Shown here: piece after piece, positions 53,000-64,000 of the stretch | How positions within the stretch are numbered: position 1 is the first letter of the stretch | Layout: every line of letters starts with the position of its first letter | NCBI RefSeq assembly: GCF_052857255.1 | Contig: NC_135505.1 | Coordinates: 50,197,507 to 50,261,506 of the forward strand | Length of the DNA stretch: 64,000 nt | Reading direction: 5' to 3' | DNA from: Amblyomma americanum | Lineage: Eukaryota > Arthropoda > Arachnida > Ixodida > Ixodidae | Translations under genes and position numbers: made by a program | Notes under the pieces: generated by a model | Told to the model about the DNA's origin: nothing | Database searches by the model: none | The model's input: only the letters and a program-made list of their open reading frames with translations

Positions 53000-53590
53000 G
53001 AGCTCCGCCTTGAGGGTACGCCGCAATTGCATAATGGGTTAATTCCCATATATGCAGAGGGCGATTCTCTACATTCATAGAACCCTGGGATCCTCATACC
53101 GCCTAAACGCGCGGGATTCAAGTTGCAGTCGTAGTACGTCGGCACATCATTCTCGACAAACCCGATGCCACGAACGCCAGCATAGCTTCCGCGCCTAACG
53201 AACGGGCAGCAAGCCCCAAGCTTGGTGGTGAACGCGCCTTGGATGTGCGCTGCGTTGTGCGCCGCTCACCGAGTGATTTCTGCGTCCCTCCACGGTAACA
53301 ATGCGCCCAAACGAGACGAGCGGGTGGCGTTTCCGTCACGCGCTATCTGTTGGGGCAGTGGCGAAAATTGCGAGGAGGAGGCAGTGGTTTTAGTGTGGAC
53401 CGCCTAATGGCGCTACGTGCACGCCAAGCGAAAGAGATAAGTGGCGGAAACGTATTTTACTACGCGCTTAACTGCGACTTCTGTAATTTTCATAATTACT
53501 GATCTACACTAGAGTACATGTCTCTAAATCACCCTTCTAAGACAACAACACCGTATTAACTACACGCGCCTTTGTTCATTCCAAAACCAT
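53000..53590. repeat. Long GC-rich repeat upstream of a tRNA-like head
   Basis: The CR1 sequence stops near 53,000 and resumes near 54,040. The intervening GC-rich stretch (AATGCGCCCAAACGAGACGA, CGTTTCCGTCACGCGCTATC) looks like a tick interspersed repeat I have seen joined to the tRNA-like unit that follows, but this is memory rather than evidence here. No second copy lies in the window. Confidence 0.4.
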
Positions 53591-53596
53591 TGTACT

Positions 53597-53795
53597 GGCG
53601 TGGCGGAGTGGTTAGCGCACTCGTCCCGCATTCCGGAGGCTCTGCTTCGACTCCCCTATTCGACCAATTTCCTACTCAGATTTAGTTATTAATGCTTCAG
53701 TGATTTTTCGCTCACGGCCTTCATCGCCGACGCCGACGACGACACCGGCTTTTCCGCGACTCGGGGCCCTTAACGCAATCGCGCTAAAGCTGCTT
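53597..53795 (+). mobile_element. tRNA-derived SINE
   Basis: tRNA-like head GGCGTGGCGGAGTGGTTAGC (box A TGGCGGAGTGG) and GCTTCGACTCC (box B, GGTTCGANTCC with changes), followed by a non-tRNA body CTCACGGCCTTCATCGCCGA, CGACGACGACACC and GGGGCCCTTAACGC. The head does not close into a proper tRNA acceptor stem, so this is a SINE, not a tRNA gene. It is distinct from Ruka in body and tail. Confidence 0.7.
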
Positions 53796-54039
53796 GTATA
53801 ATGTGCCTAGCTGCTGCAAGTGTTTATTAGTATCCTTCTTTATGATCTGTTCTGGCGTACCCATGTGGAAGGAGTCTGGTCAAAACCTATAGAAACTGTT
53901 GTTTGTGAGCAAAAATCTTGCGTCATGCGCCAACAATTTCAATCTGACTGAATTCATGACGTTTATTCGCCGAGTATGTCTCCAAAACTGGAGACATACT
54001 CCAGTTTTCTAGTATGTCTCAAGCGTTTAGAGCCCTCAC
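53796..54039. other. Unassigned stretch with a small inverted repeat
   Basis: Contains GAGTATGTCTCCAAAACTGG and the near-inverse CCAGTTTTCTAGTATGTCTC region (53,973-54,020), which also reads GGAGACATACTCCAGTTTTC. No family recognised. Confidence 0.4.
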
Positions 54040-54440
54040 CAAGTGTATTTGCGAGATCGACTAGAAGAAATTAGAAGAACCGCAGTTCGTTTCGTTACCG
54101 GAGAACTGATTCTGTAACAGTGAAGTTGAAATTTTACGACCTGGAACTGCTTGAGACGCGACGAGAAAAACTATGGCTGAAATTGTTTTTTCAAATAACT
54201 AGGAAACAAATAAAAAAAAACAAAGAAACCTATATTCACCTAAACCTAAAACACAGTACGCGTTTAAATCACTGTGCCACAATACATTCTTGTAAAACAC
54301 GCCTAAATGGTTTTAAAAACTCCTTCTGTCACTCATGTATTGATATGTTGAATGGGCTTTCAAACACTGTAGCAGCTAAAAATATCAAGGATTTTGAACG
54401 TCATTTGGAATTTTATTACACACAACGGGAGAATTAACTA
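54040..54440 (+). pseudogene. CR1-like LINE C-terminal fragment
   Basis: Frame of 105 codons ending at a stop near 54,437. LKFYDLELLETRREKLWLKL, FFQITRKQ and the RT-C-terminal pattern (CLNG.SNTVAAKNIKDFERH) match the end of CR1/L2-type ORF2, upstream of which a STRRN / RRTDSVTVK stretch is readable in another frame. It shares orientation and spacing with the CR1-like element from 45.2 kb and is probably its 3' end. Confidence 0.7.
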
Positions 54441-54926
54441 TTCATCATGCTCTTATTATTTCGCGTATTTCTGTTTGTGCTTTCAGGCATGCTTTGTTTT
54501 CTTCGGAATTCTGTGTACTTGCGCTTTGACCATACTTATGGCGATGAGATTGTGATTCTACTCCCGATGCCTGAAATGCATACATCTTTTTGGCAATTTC
54601 TCTCCTCTAATGACCCTCAAGTGAAGGCTGCAGTATCCTAAAGTAAATAACTACATAAATAATTATATACAGAAAACTTACAAGCAGCAAGTACAAGCTC
54701 AACTAGTTCGTTTGACTTTGCTTTTCGGGGTGAGAAACTAAAAACTACATAAGGATAATAATAGGCACCATACGACAACGGCTAAGTTGCAAAAAACGTT
54801 TTTTAGGCAGAAAAACATCGAATAGATTTTTCATTTCTTAGGAACGAGCTGTCTTATTTCGCCGGTGCATTATTTTTAATGAACGTTCAGATGCCATTTA
54901 CCCCTCGTGGCGGGTTTTGAATGTTT
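54441..54926. other. No recognised feature
   Basis: AT-rich. It may include the outer end of the long inverted repeat, but the partner sequence lies beyond the window, so this cannot be judged. Confidence 0.3.
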
Positions 54927-56089
54927 CTACTTGTATTTGTCGGGCTGTTCGAAGAAATTTACTACCTCTCTGAAAAAAACAGCCACGGTTAGGATTGTCA
55001 AAGTATAAAAGCCTATAAGCACATATATAGCAGACGGCCAATAGAGCAGTGAATGATTTTAAACAAAGATAAGTAAAAGATATAAAAAGTATTAAACCAA
55101 TTTTATGGAGCAGGCTCTGAACAAGAGAGATAGATTGAAACCTTTGAGGACATCGTTCATCAGCATAATTCACGTATGCGCCCTAATACAAACGAAAAGT
55201 TGTGATTATGATAATAGATAAGTTGTTAAAATAGCTTAAGAATGTTGAATAAAGCCAGAAATATGAGCATGCTTATTGTAGAGGGGTAAACCGATTGCAC
55301 ACCCTTTAGTTAACAAAAGAGCGAGTAAAGAATCCGTGAAGCCAAATACACAGGTGTAAAGTGGCTACTGCGAATCAGTGAACTACAGAGTTGTTAGATA
55401 ATGGTCGGGACGTTGTGCTTGAACTAATTGCCACACTGTATGTACGGCTCCTGAAGACCTCGAGCGTATCGAAATCTCATACATGGTGAGAAGTTATTGG
55501 GCTGAATCGATACCTATGTAGTCAAGAAAATATTGTGAAACTGCGGTGTAGAAGAGGCGTGTTCGGTTTCTTACCTAAGACATTCTGGAATCTTTGAAGA
55601 TTTGCGGTTTTATTTACGTGAGCACTTGTTCCGGCACATTATTGTCAGAGGTGTAGCACATCAGAATACATCTAAGAAATGCTAACTAGCGGGCTGGTTG
55701 TTTCATATTGATTTGTTAACCATCTAACTATTACTCTTAGGCTCCTTAGTTTTTAAATGCGTATAGCTCACCGTAACTAATATTCATATCATTTTTTATT
55801 TTGATAAGGAGGTTACGCTCTGCGCTGTCGACTAATAAATTTGGAATAATCGCGCGAAAATACAATCGCTTTCGAGCCGCTTGCATGCAAAGCAACCCCT
55901 CCAGTGTGCATAAATCGTCAAAATATCCGAAATTTCTTTGGCCACAACGCCGAGGGTAACCGCATTACTCATATTCTACTCAAATACGACAACGCAGTTT
56001 TGTGTCAAATAACGGCGTCTTAACAAGCTCACGCGAAAGAAGTTGGTCCGCTTCCCCTAATCTACGACGTCCTTTACTGCTTACAGGGC

Positions 56090-56600
56090 GCGGATTTCTT
56101 TTCGGTTTTTCACTTGCTACCGGAGTATTGGCAGATCTGAGTGGCGGACGCTGACGTGTAAAGACGGGTTTTGTTACACCAGATGGATGGTCTATACTAA
56201 TTTAACGTCATGCCTTTCGGACTTGGTACTGTCGCAGTGACTTCTATGCGCATGGTGGACTGCATTTTAAGCGGTAAGAAGTAGAAAACGTATCTACGCT
56301 ACTTAGACGGCATTTTAACATTCTCTCCTGATATGTACACGCACCTTCACCGCTTCGAGCACCTGCTGACATGTTTAACATAATCGGCGCTCCAACTAAA
56401 TCTAAAGAAGTGTCTCTTTGGCGCCAGCAAACTTACAATTTCCGGTCACGTGGCGTCGTCTGTGACGACGGCACGCTTCGTTTGCCGCTAAACTTCGTGC
56501 TCTCGTTAGTTTTGCGAGCCATCAACTCTGAAGCAACTGCCGAGCTTTCTCGGACTATTTTCTTACTTCCGTAGTTTTGTCTGAAATTTTGCCCCTATCA
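56090..56600 (+). pseudogene. Gypsy RT fragment in left arm
   Basis: FNVMPFGLGTVAVTSMRMVD (family NVMPFGL.NAPATF...MD), YLRYLDGILTFSPDMYTHLH (the YLDD site is YLDG, about 56,299-56,310), HRFEHLLTCLT and a further thumb-like stretch to 56,575. Stops interrupt it. It belongs to a gypsy element other than gypsy-2 and gypsy-3 and is mirrored in the right arm. Confidence 0.8.
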
Positions 56601-56611
56601 CTGCACCACCC

Positions 56612-56705
56612 ACCGGGGTTGCTGAGCGGTTAAGGCGCTCGACTACTGCGCCCGAGTTCCCTTGTTCGGGGTGGTGCGTTGGTTTTTGAACGCTGCTCTT
56701 CCGAG
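56612..56705 (+). mobile_element. tRNA-like SINE head in left arm
   Basis: CCGGGGTTGCTGAGCGGTTA AGGCGC then CGAGTTCCCTTGTTCGGGG resemble box A and a degraded box B. The mirrored copy is at about 61,960-62,075 in the right arm. Probably a SINE head or tRNA relic. No closed acceptor stem, so not called as a tRNA gene. Confidence 0.5.
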
Positions 56706-57915
56706 AAAGACCATTGTCAAATGGGGCCAAACATTATGCTGAAACTTTTTTTCACAATATCTCGGTGTCAAAACTACTAAAATGCGAAAAAACTACCGAT
56801 GCAAGAACTATATTTTTATGCAATTATAAACTTATAACTGCTGCGGAGAAACTAACAGAGTTAATAGGAAATCTCTTATGGCACCACTAATAATATCATA
56901 TGACGCACATACACGTGTGGCCGCTGCATGACAAACACATACAACAACAGCACAAGTGATATGTTAGACGCTAGGGCTGATCATGCGCCTTACCACATCA
57001 GTAATCTCTGTTATCTTTTTCTAGTTCACGGACCTGGTGATGCATTAGCTTGAAACATACCCGTATAGTGGAGTCGAGCTTTGTAGGCACTTGAATTTAT
57101 ATCTCTCAAATATGTACGCGGCATACCACTGACTCCTGAAGTAAGTTCAGACCAAAACTTTTCGCTCATTTTTAGCACATGATATGTGTCTGCAAAACAT
57201 CGAGCCTTGAGGCCCTTCCTGAATTGGGCAGCACTCTTCTCGTGCCTCTGAAGAAGTTCATTCGAGCGAGCATATATTTTCACTGCAAGATTGTGTAAGG
57301 TAGACAGCGGTGCAACATGGTTTCCCAGCCTAAAGAATACGAAAGGCCTTCTCCTGTTTCCTGGATTTTCAGGTCTATCCACCGCAAATTTCATACTACA
57401 TGGCACCTGTAATGTAGCTGTCGGTGGAGCGCAGGTTTTATGGCTCCCTCAAGCATATGTTTCAAGTGAACCCATGCCTCTACTCAGCATCACAGCAAGT
57501 GATTTCCCCACAACGTTTCAACTGCGGAGCAGCGATCGTGTCGAGGACCAAAGAGCAACCAGAAATCAGGTTCGTCTGACAGCTCAAGCCAGCGGAGCAC
57601 TGGAATGAGGACCCCGCTTACAAGCCTCAAAAAACATTCCTCTCATTTTAATCGTTAAAGTTTACCTACCTATCTACCGACCTCTCGCTAAGGATGCAGG
57701 TTAGCGTTGCTGGGGCTAAACTGAATGAGAAAACGCTCTCAAAAATTATTTATTTCGAAAGCGAGGAGCTTCACCACGCTCTCATTTGCTCATATTTGCT
57801 CATACATTTTCTGGTTTTGTGTCCGTTTCTCCGTCCGCTCTCAGAATTTAAGGCGGCTAAATCACGTGATCATAGCCGTAACGACACAGGCCAGAAAAAT
57901 GTCACACCCCACCAC

Positions 57916-60546
57916 GCGCATGCATCGCACTTTGAAATTGCTTTGGAAATTTTTGATCTTCATACTATTGAAAAAAATTAGACTTATTAAATATATAAAA
58001 GGGCACTTAAATTCTCCAAACTTTACCAGGCGTCACGGGAGCAGCAAGTATTCCTTAAGCAGTTCAGTTCTGAATGCCAAAATGTTAGATGCGGCGGGCC
58101 AGAAACTCTCTTCTGGTTATTATTTTGTTTTCTCTTGCTAACTATGTCCTGCCGAAAGCACTCGAGGGTTTTCCGTTTTGATTTACACAGATGATGCTGC
58201 CCTTGCCTTCGTCACCAACACGATGTCGGTAATGAAAACATTATAAATAATCATCTGTTAGGCATTTTTATATTGTTTCGTAATAACTAAATTGTGTTAA
58301 CCCCAAAAAATTTTTCCAGGCGCAAAGAGTTTTGTAGTAGTGTTAGTAGTTGTACTGTTTTATTTAGCCATCGTATAAAATATGGCCCCCAGGAGAGGCT
58401 GAACGAGGAAGCCAATGCATGCTTCTTGACCAAGCACACACCCTGAATCACCTATCGTAACAACGGTGGATGAACAGGCAAAGCAGATTCACAACAAAAC
58501 ATCTTTCAAATGAGCGCACGCAGTGAAGTGGAAAGCTGAACGAATTTCACTGGGAAGTGCGAGTGATTGTTCAAAACATCGGAGCAGTAACAATACAACT
58601 GAACAGTCAACTGTCTAAGCAGTAAAACAGCTGTACAGCCATTTAATACAAAAGCAATCACTTCTCAGAATACATGCTCACATTAGAGTATTAAAGTGAA
58701 CGACGGCATGAAAAGTGAGGATTGCTAAAATATGGTAGCGGACAACGACGCGAAGTATATGCCCCTGTGCAACGAGCCGAAGGCGGCGAACGACGGGCGA
58801 AGACGACAAAGATCTCTCACACGGTCCGCTTGGCGCTTGGCGCTTGAAAATGTTTATTTCAAAAACTCTCTGTAACCCCCTATTCTTGGCCAATCCCTCT
58901 ATTTGGGCATGTGGGCAAGAAGAATTCGTGATCAACACAACGAGGAGGCGACATATGTTGTTCGGCATTTGAAAGAAAAAACATCCTTGAGTGTTCAAAG
59001 CGGTAATAAAAGAAGGCGCGTTCCGGTGGAGGGGACGTTATTGACGTCCTTTACAGGAGAACATCTCTCCTCTGAACCCTCAATGACCAGAGGAAACCGT
59101 GAGTTCTATGTTGTGCGCGTTCGCTTGACATATACATTGTCCACTATACAGCCAAGATTTTCGCGAGAGAATAAGGTGCCGCTGAGCACAACCGTATTCC
59201 CTGTATACATTTAGGAGCGAATTAACCATCAGATAAAACATTTGTGAAAGATACAAGCTTGAGCTGTTATTGACTTAAGCGGCCCATGAATTGCTGAGGC
59301 TTGTGCGCAGCGTCATAGCGAGAGTTTTGAAGTGCCCAAACGTAGTTTCGCATAAGAAATACGTTGTATGCTGACCACAGAAAGAAGAAACTGCATGGGT
59401 GTTTAGCATAAAATATTCTGCGAAAGCTCAACTTCTTGCAGGTGGACACCACGGCCACGCACCTGAATACGCGATTCAGATCTCCACTCACCCGGGGAAA
59501 GAATGCTATGCTCTGTCTGCAAATTTTCATGGTCAGTGACAATTTACACAATGTACACGACGGCCTATCCTCCAGTGCCACGTTTCTACAGCAATGTTGC
59601 CAACGACAACGCGTATAAATCGAGTGCCTTGTTTCTGCCACAATGCTGTCTACGGCAACGCATGCATCGCACATCTCTCTGTCACTGCCTCTGCGTAGTT
59701 CAAATTGAGAATATTACTTTGATAGTAAGATTAGTTGATGAGGAAGAAGATTTGCAATGCGCAGCGTTAGAGCTTTTTACAGTTTACAACGCGACGTATT
59801 CTGCTGCGGCGATACTTTAGGGTATCGCGCAGAGGCCAGCGAAACGGGTCTTTTTGTGCCTCCACGGGTTGAATATTTATTTCTTTTATTTTTGGCTATT
59901 TTTCTCACTTCGAAAAAACCGCACAAGCTTTGCATAAACTTCTTCGGGGTTTTCCCAATAAAATATTGCTTTCGCACTATTAGCTAAACGGTGGCGAGAT
60001 ATCCCCCTTCTGAGTGATCATTCCTAAGACATTTTATCAAATAATAAAGAGAAAGAAGGGTAGTACATACTGTTCGACTTTATACGGCAGCATCAAAAAA
60101 AATATATGAATGTCTCGCGAATGCGATATCAAATGAAGTGTCATGGCTGAGTTATTTTCTCCTATGCTTTCAATAAATTCGAATACCAACGTATACATCA
60201 CGAAACAATGATTCATTTGGTACCACCAGCATTCCTCTGCGATCAACGGTTCGCCCGCCACGGCCCTGCAAAGTTCGCCCCCATTACGGTTTCACGGAAC
60301 AAAGATCGTCGGTACGAATCCCTCACACACACCACGCTTCAACCCGACTAACAACTTTCTGCGCCGAATTCTGCCAATTTGTTTGCCACCACTGCGAAAC
60401 CTCTGCGCCAAGCGGGTAGGTTCTCACCAAGGGCGACCCCAATAGGAATCAGTTTCGGCACTCGCTCAGACAGTAGCGGAAATATAGCGAAATGCCAGTA
60501 TAGGGTTTAAGCTGGCAGCCGTGCCAGCCCGACTGGGTGTGGTCAT
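57916..60546. other. Spacer between the inverted arms
   Basis: 2631 bp with no recognised family. Frames at 58,678-58,998 (minus), 58,903-59,214 (plus) and 59,267-59,674 (minus) are open, but none resembles a known protein. An imperfect duplication lies at 59,590-59,670 (GCAATGTTGCCAACGACAAC and the later CACAATGCTGTCTACGGCAA). If the arms were transcribed through, this would form the loop of a hairpin. Confidence 0.6.
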
Positions 60547-60774
60547 GTGGTGGGGTGTGACATTTTTCTGGCCTGTGTTGTTACGGCTACGATCACGTGA
60601 TTTAGCCGCCTTAAAATCTGAGAGCGGACGGAGAAACGGACGAAAAACGACCAAATATATGAGCAAATGAGAGCTTAACGAAGCTTTTCGCTTTCAAAAT
60701 AATTCGTTTGGGAGAACGCTTTCTCATTCAGTTCAGTCCCAGAAAATGCTAACCTGCATCCCTAGAGAGAAGTA

Positions 60775-60945
<171 letters not shown>

Positions 60946-61009
60946 ATACCTACTTTAACGATTAAAATGAGAGGAATGTTTTTTGAGGCTTGTAGGTGGG
61001 GTCCTCATT

Positions 61010-61480
61010 CCAAAGCTACACTGGCTTGAGCTGTCAGACGGACCTGATTTCTGAGCGCTCTTTAGTCCTCGTTCGACCGCTGCTCCGCAGCTGAAACGTT
61101 GTGGGGAAATCACTTGCTGTGATGCTGAGTGGTAGAGACATGGATTCCAGTTGAAACATGTGCTTCAGGGAGCCATAAAACCTGTGCTCCGCCGACAGCT
61201 GTTTTACAGATGCCATGTAGTATATGAAATATGCGAAGGATAGACCTGAAAATCCAGAAAACAGCAGAAGGCCCTCCGTATTCTTTAGGCTGGGATACCA
61301 TGTTGCACCACTGTCTACCTTACACAATATTGCACTGTAAAGATATGCTCGATCGAATGAACTTCCTCAGGGGCACGAAGAGAGCGCTGCCCAATTGACA
61401 AAGGGCCTCAGGGCTCGAAGCTCTGCAGACATGTCATATCGTGCTATCAATGAGCTAAAATTTATGCTCTGATGCTACTT
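61010..61480 (-). repeat. Right-arm counterpart of 57,226-57,620
   Basis: Reading frames on both arms (57,026-57,406 minus and 57,291-57,608 plus; 61,034-61,327 minus) carry similar residues (CKVDSGATW, LKNTKGLLLF / LKNTEGLLLF, NTEGLLLFSGFSGLS, SITASDFPTTFQLRSS). The shared reading is conserved between arms but resembles no family I know, so a protein function cannot be assigned. Confidence 0.6.
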
Positions 61481-61527
61481 CAGTAGTCAGTGGTATCCCG
61501 CGTGTATATATCCCGCGTGGTATCCCG

Positions 61528-61668
<141 letters not shown>

Positions 61669-62349
61669 TACTCATGTGGTAATGCGCATGATCAGCGCTA
61701 GCGTCTAACATTGCACTTGTGGTGTTGTTGTATGTTTTTCATGCTGCGGCCACACATGAAGGTGCGTGTCTGGTGATAATATTAGTGGTGCTGTAAGAGA
61801 TTACCTATTAACTCGGGTAGTTTCTCCGCAGAAGTTATAAGTTTATACTTGCATAAAAATAATGTTCTTGCATCAGGAGTTTTTTTTCGCATTTTAGTAG
61901 TTTTGACACCGAGATATTGTGAAAAAAAAGTGTCAGCATAATGTTTGGCCCAATCTGGCAATGGCCTTCTTCGGAAGTGGAGCGTTCAGGCACCCATGCA
62001 CCACCCCGAATGAGGGAACTCGGGCGCTGTAGCCAAGCGTCTTAACTGCTCAGCCAACCCCGTTGGGTGGTGCAGTGATAGGGGTAAAATTTCAGACAAA
62101 ACTACGGAAGTAAGAAAATAGTCCGAGAAAGCTCGGAAGTTGCTTCAGAGTAAATGGCTTGCGAAACTAAACGGCGGCACGAAGTTTGGCGGCAAAGGAA
62201 GCATGCCGTCGTTATAGACGACGGAGCACGATCTGAAATTGTAAGTTTGCTGGCGCCAAAGAGAGACTTCTTTAGATTAAGTTGGAGTGCCGCTTATGTT
62301 AAACACGTCAGCACGTGCTACAAGCAGGTGAAGGTGCGTCTACACATCA

Positions 62350-62640
62350 GGTGAGAATGCTAAAATGCCGTCGAAGTAGCGCAGATACGTTTTTCACTTC
62401 TTTCCGCTTAAAATACAGTCCATCATGGGCATAGAAGTCACTGAGACAGTACCAAGTCCGAAAGGCATGACGTTAAATTAGTATAGACCATCTGGTGTCA
62501 CAAAACCCGTCTTTACACGTCAGCGTCCGCCACTCAGATCTGCCAATACTCCGGTAGCAAGTGAAAAACCGAAAAGAAATCCGCGCCCTGTAAGCAGTAA
62601 AGGACGTCGTAGATTAGGGGAAGCGGACCAACTTCTTTCG
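62350..62640 (-). pseudogene. Gypsy RT fragment in right arm
   Basis: Mirror of the left-arm fragment. On the minus strand FNVMPFGLGTVSVTSMPMMD and YLRYFDGILAFSPD are readable. The left copy has GTTACACC plus a 4-bp ATGG duplication where the right copy has GTGACACC. Neither is functional. Confidence 0.8.
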
Positions 62641-64000
62641 CGTGAGCTTGTTAAGACGCCGTTATTTGACACAAAACTGCGTTGTCGTATTTGAGTAGAA
62701 TATGAGTAATGCGGTTACCCTCGGCGTTGTGGCCAAAGAAATTTCGGATATTTTGACGATTTATGCACACTGGAGGGGTTGCTTTGCATGCAAGCGGCTC
62801 GAAAGCGATTGTATTTTCGCGCGATTATTCCAAATTTATTAGTCGACAGCGCAGAGCGTAACCTCCTTATCAAAATAAAAAATGATATGAATATTAGTTA
62901 CGGTGAGCTATACGCATTTAAAAACTAAGGAGCCTAAGAGTAATAGTTAGATGGTTAACTAATCAATATTAAACAACCAGCCCGCTAGTTAGCATTTCCT
63001 GATGTATTCTGATGTGCTACACCTCTGACAATAATGTGCCGGAACAAGTGCTCACGTAAATAAAACTGCAAATCTTCAAAGATTCCAGAATGTCTTAGGT
63101 AAAGAACCTAACTCGCCTCTTCTACACCGCGGTTTCACAATATCTTCTTGAGTGCGGAGGTATCGATTCAGCCATAGATTTCTCATCATGTATGAAGGCT
63201 ATATACAGAGATTTATTGTATTCAGCGCATTTTCTGGCACCTGGTTGTAGGTGCGAATACAGTCAATTGTTGAATAGCATTTCTGAAAGCCAGCGTAATC
63301 GCTTTTGGTTGGCGAACATATAAGACTTACCTAATTCGATTAGCGATTAAGTGACCTTTTAAACAACTAACAGTAAGCTCATTAGTGGTTTATTTTTTAA
63401 GTTGCTGATGTCCACTTTCTTTACGTTTAAGATGGTGTTATGCTCGTCTAAGATTATGTTACGCTCGAAGTCTTCACGAGCCGTACATACAGGTGGAAAC
63501 TCATTCAAGCACAACGTCCCCACCATCTTCTAACAACTCTGTAGTTCACTGATTTACAGTAGCCAATTTGCTTCTGTGTATTTGGCTTCACGGTTTCTTT
63601 ACTCGCGCTTTTGTTAACTAAGGAGCGTGTAATTGGTTTACCCCTCTACAATAAGCATGCTCACATTTCTGGTTGTGTGCAACATTCTTAAGCTATTTTA
63701 ACAACTTATCTATTACCATAATCACAACTTTTCTTTTGTATTAGGACGCATACTTAATATATGCTGATGAATGATGTCCTCTTCAAAGGTTTTAATCTGT
63801 CTCTCTTGTTCAGAAACTGCCTGATCAAATTTATTTTATTCTTTTTATATCTTTTATTTATCTTTGTTTAAAATCATCACTTCTCTGCTGGCCGCCTCCT
63901 ATATATGTGCTTATAGGCTGTTATACTTTGGAATTTCTAACCATGTCTTTTTTTTACAGAGGTAGTAAATTTCTTTGAACAGCGCGAAAAACACAAGTAC

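Larger units (their letters stand above)
45241..54440 (+). mobile_element. CR1-like LINE, heavily interrupted
   Basis: Non-LTR element on the plus strand with 5' monomers (45,248 on), 2A motif plus ORF1 (45,795-46,465), endonuclease start (46,550-46,736), a 4-kb LINE insertion, endonuclease end (50,783 on), RT (51,880-52,680), a Ruka SINE (52,681-52,919), residual RT (52,920-53,000), a long tRNA-related repeat (about 53,100-53,950) and a 3' coding end (54,040-54,437). It lacks RNase H, and the RT motifs SKAFDK, GVPQGS and FADD fit the CR1/L2 group. Element sequence without insertions would be about 3.9 kb. Confidence 0.85.
54927..57915 (+). repeat. Long inverted repeat, left arm
   Basis: At least 2989 bp that match in reverse complement the right arm at 60,547-64,000. 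Inside are a gypsy RT fragment (56,090-56,600), a tRNA-like unit (56,610-56,700) and AT-rich sequence. The inner edge is sharp at GTCACACCCCACCAC (57,901-57,915). The outer edge is uncertain, since the right arm reaches the window end. A 460-bp stretch (55,715-56,174) is identical to the right arm; elsewhere the arms differ by scattered substitutions and small indels. Confidence 0.95.

Noticed and set aside
53597..53670. Candidate tRNA gene
   Set aside because: Boxes A and B are recognisable, but no acceptor stem or clear anticodon arm forms, and a SINE body follows.
56612..56690. Candidate tRNA (Ser/Leu-like) gene in the inverted repeat
   Set aside because: Box B is degraded and the cloverleaf does not close. 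A mirrored copy exists in the other arm.

Overview
The window looks like gene-poor, transposon-packed nuclear DNA from an arthropod, most likely an ixodid (hard) tick. The strongest pointer is the presence of Ruka-type tRNA-derived SINEs, known from ixodid ticks, with two full copies that carry target-site duplications. The Ty3/gypsy, I-clade, CR1-like, mariner and P-like element types present also fit that setting. I could not recognise any host protein-coding gene or any functional tRNA or rRNA gene in the 64 kb. Almost everything I can identify is a mobile element, mostly decayed.

Layout. 1.3-2.4 kb: dead mariner transposase. 3.3-7.3 kb: decayed gypsy element (gypsy-1) with a 12-unit, 60-bp tandem repeat, followed or interrupted by two SINE fragments. 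9.8-12.2 kb: two copies of an E-box-rich repeat family (a third copy is at 22.45 kb). 13.46-14.98 kb: a P-superfamily DNA transposon with 35-bp inverted ends and a perfect 8-bp target duplication. 16.29-21.24 kb: a nearly complete minus-strand gypsy element (gypsy-2) with 151-bp LTRs. 23.27-27.61 kb: a second LTR-bounded gypsy (gypsy-3) with a perfect 5-bp target duplication and a small hairpin inside its integrase. 29.9-34.3 kb: an I-clade LINE whose reverse transcriptase is split by a 238-bp MITE. 35.73-44.87 kb: a pair of roughly 0.8-kb LTR-like direct repeats enclosing Gag-like reading frames and a second, minus-strand I-clade LINE. 45.2-54.4 kb: a CR1-like LINE that starts with 5' monomers and a 2A-type motif and is split by a third LINE (itself split by a SINE), another SINE and a long tRNA-related repeat. 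54.9-64.0 kb: a very long inverted repeat (arms at least 3.0 and 3.45 kb, spacer 2.6 kb) whose right arm runs off the window.

How the parts relate. No pathway is shared between genes. The window is a stack of insertions whose order can be read from target duplications: the CR1-like LINE first, the I-type LINE into its endonuclease, then a SINE into that LINE's ORF1. Most transposase and reverse-transcriptase catalytic motifs are altered. The third LINE and the CR1-like LINE keep their RT active-site motif but are broken elsewhere. The most unusual structure is the long inverted repeat. Its arms are diverged over most of their length but match without a single difference for 460 bp, which suggests recent exchange between the arms.

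All coordinates, repeats and target duplications were read by eye. Family names rest on recognised motifs, not on database searches.
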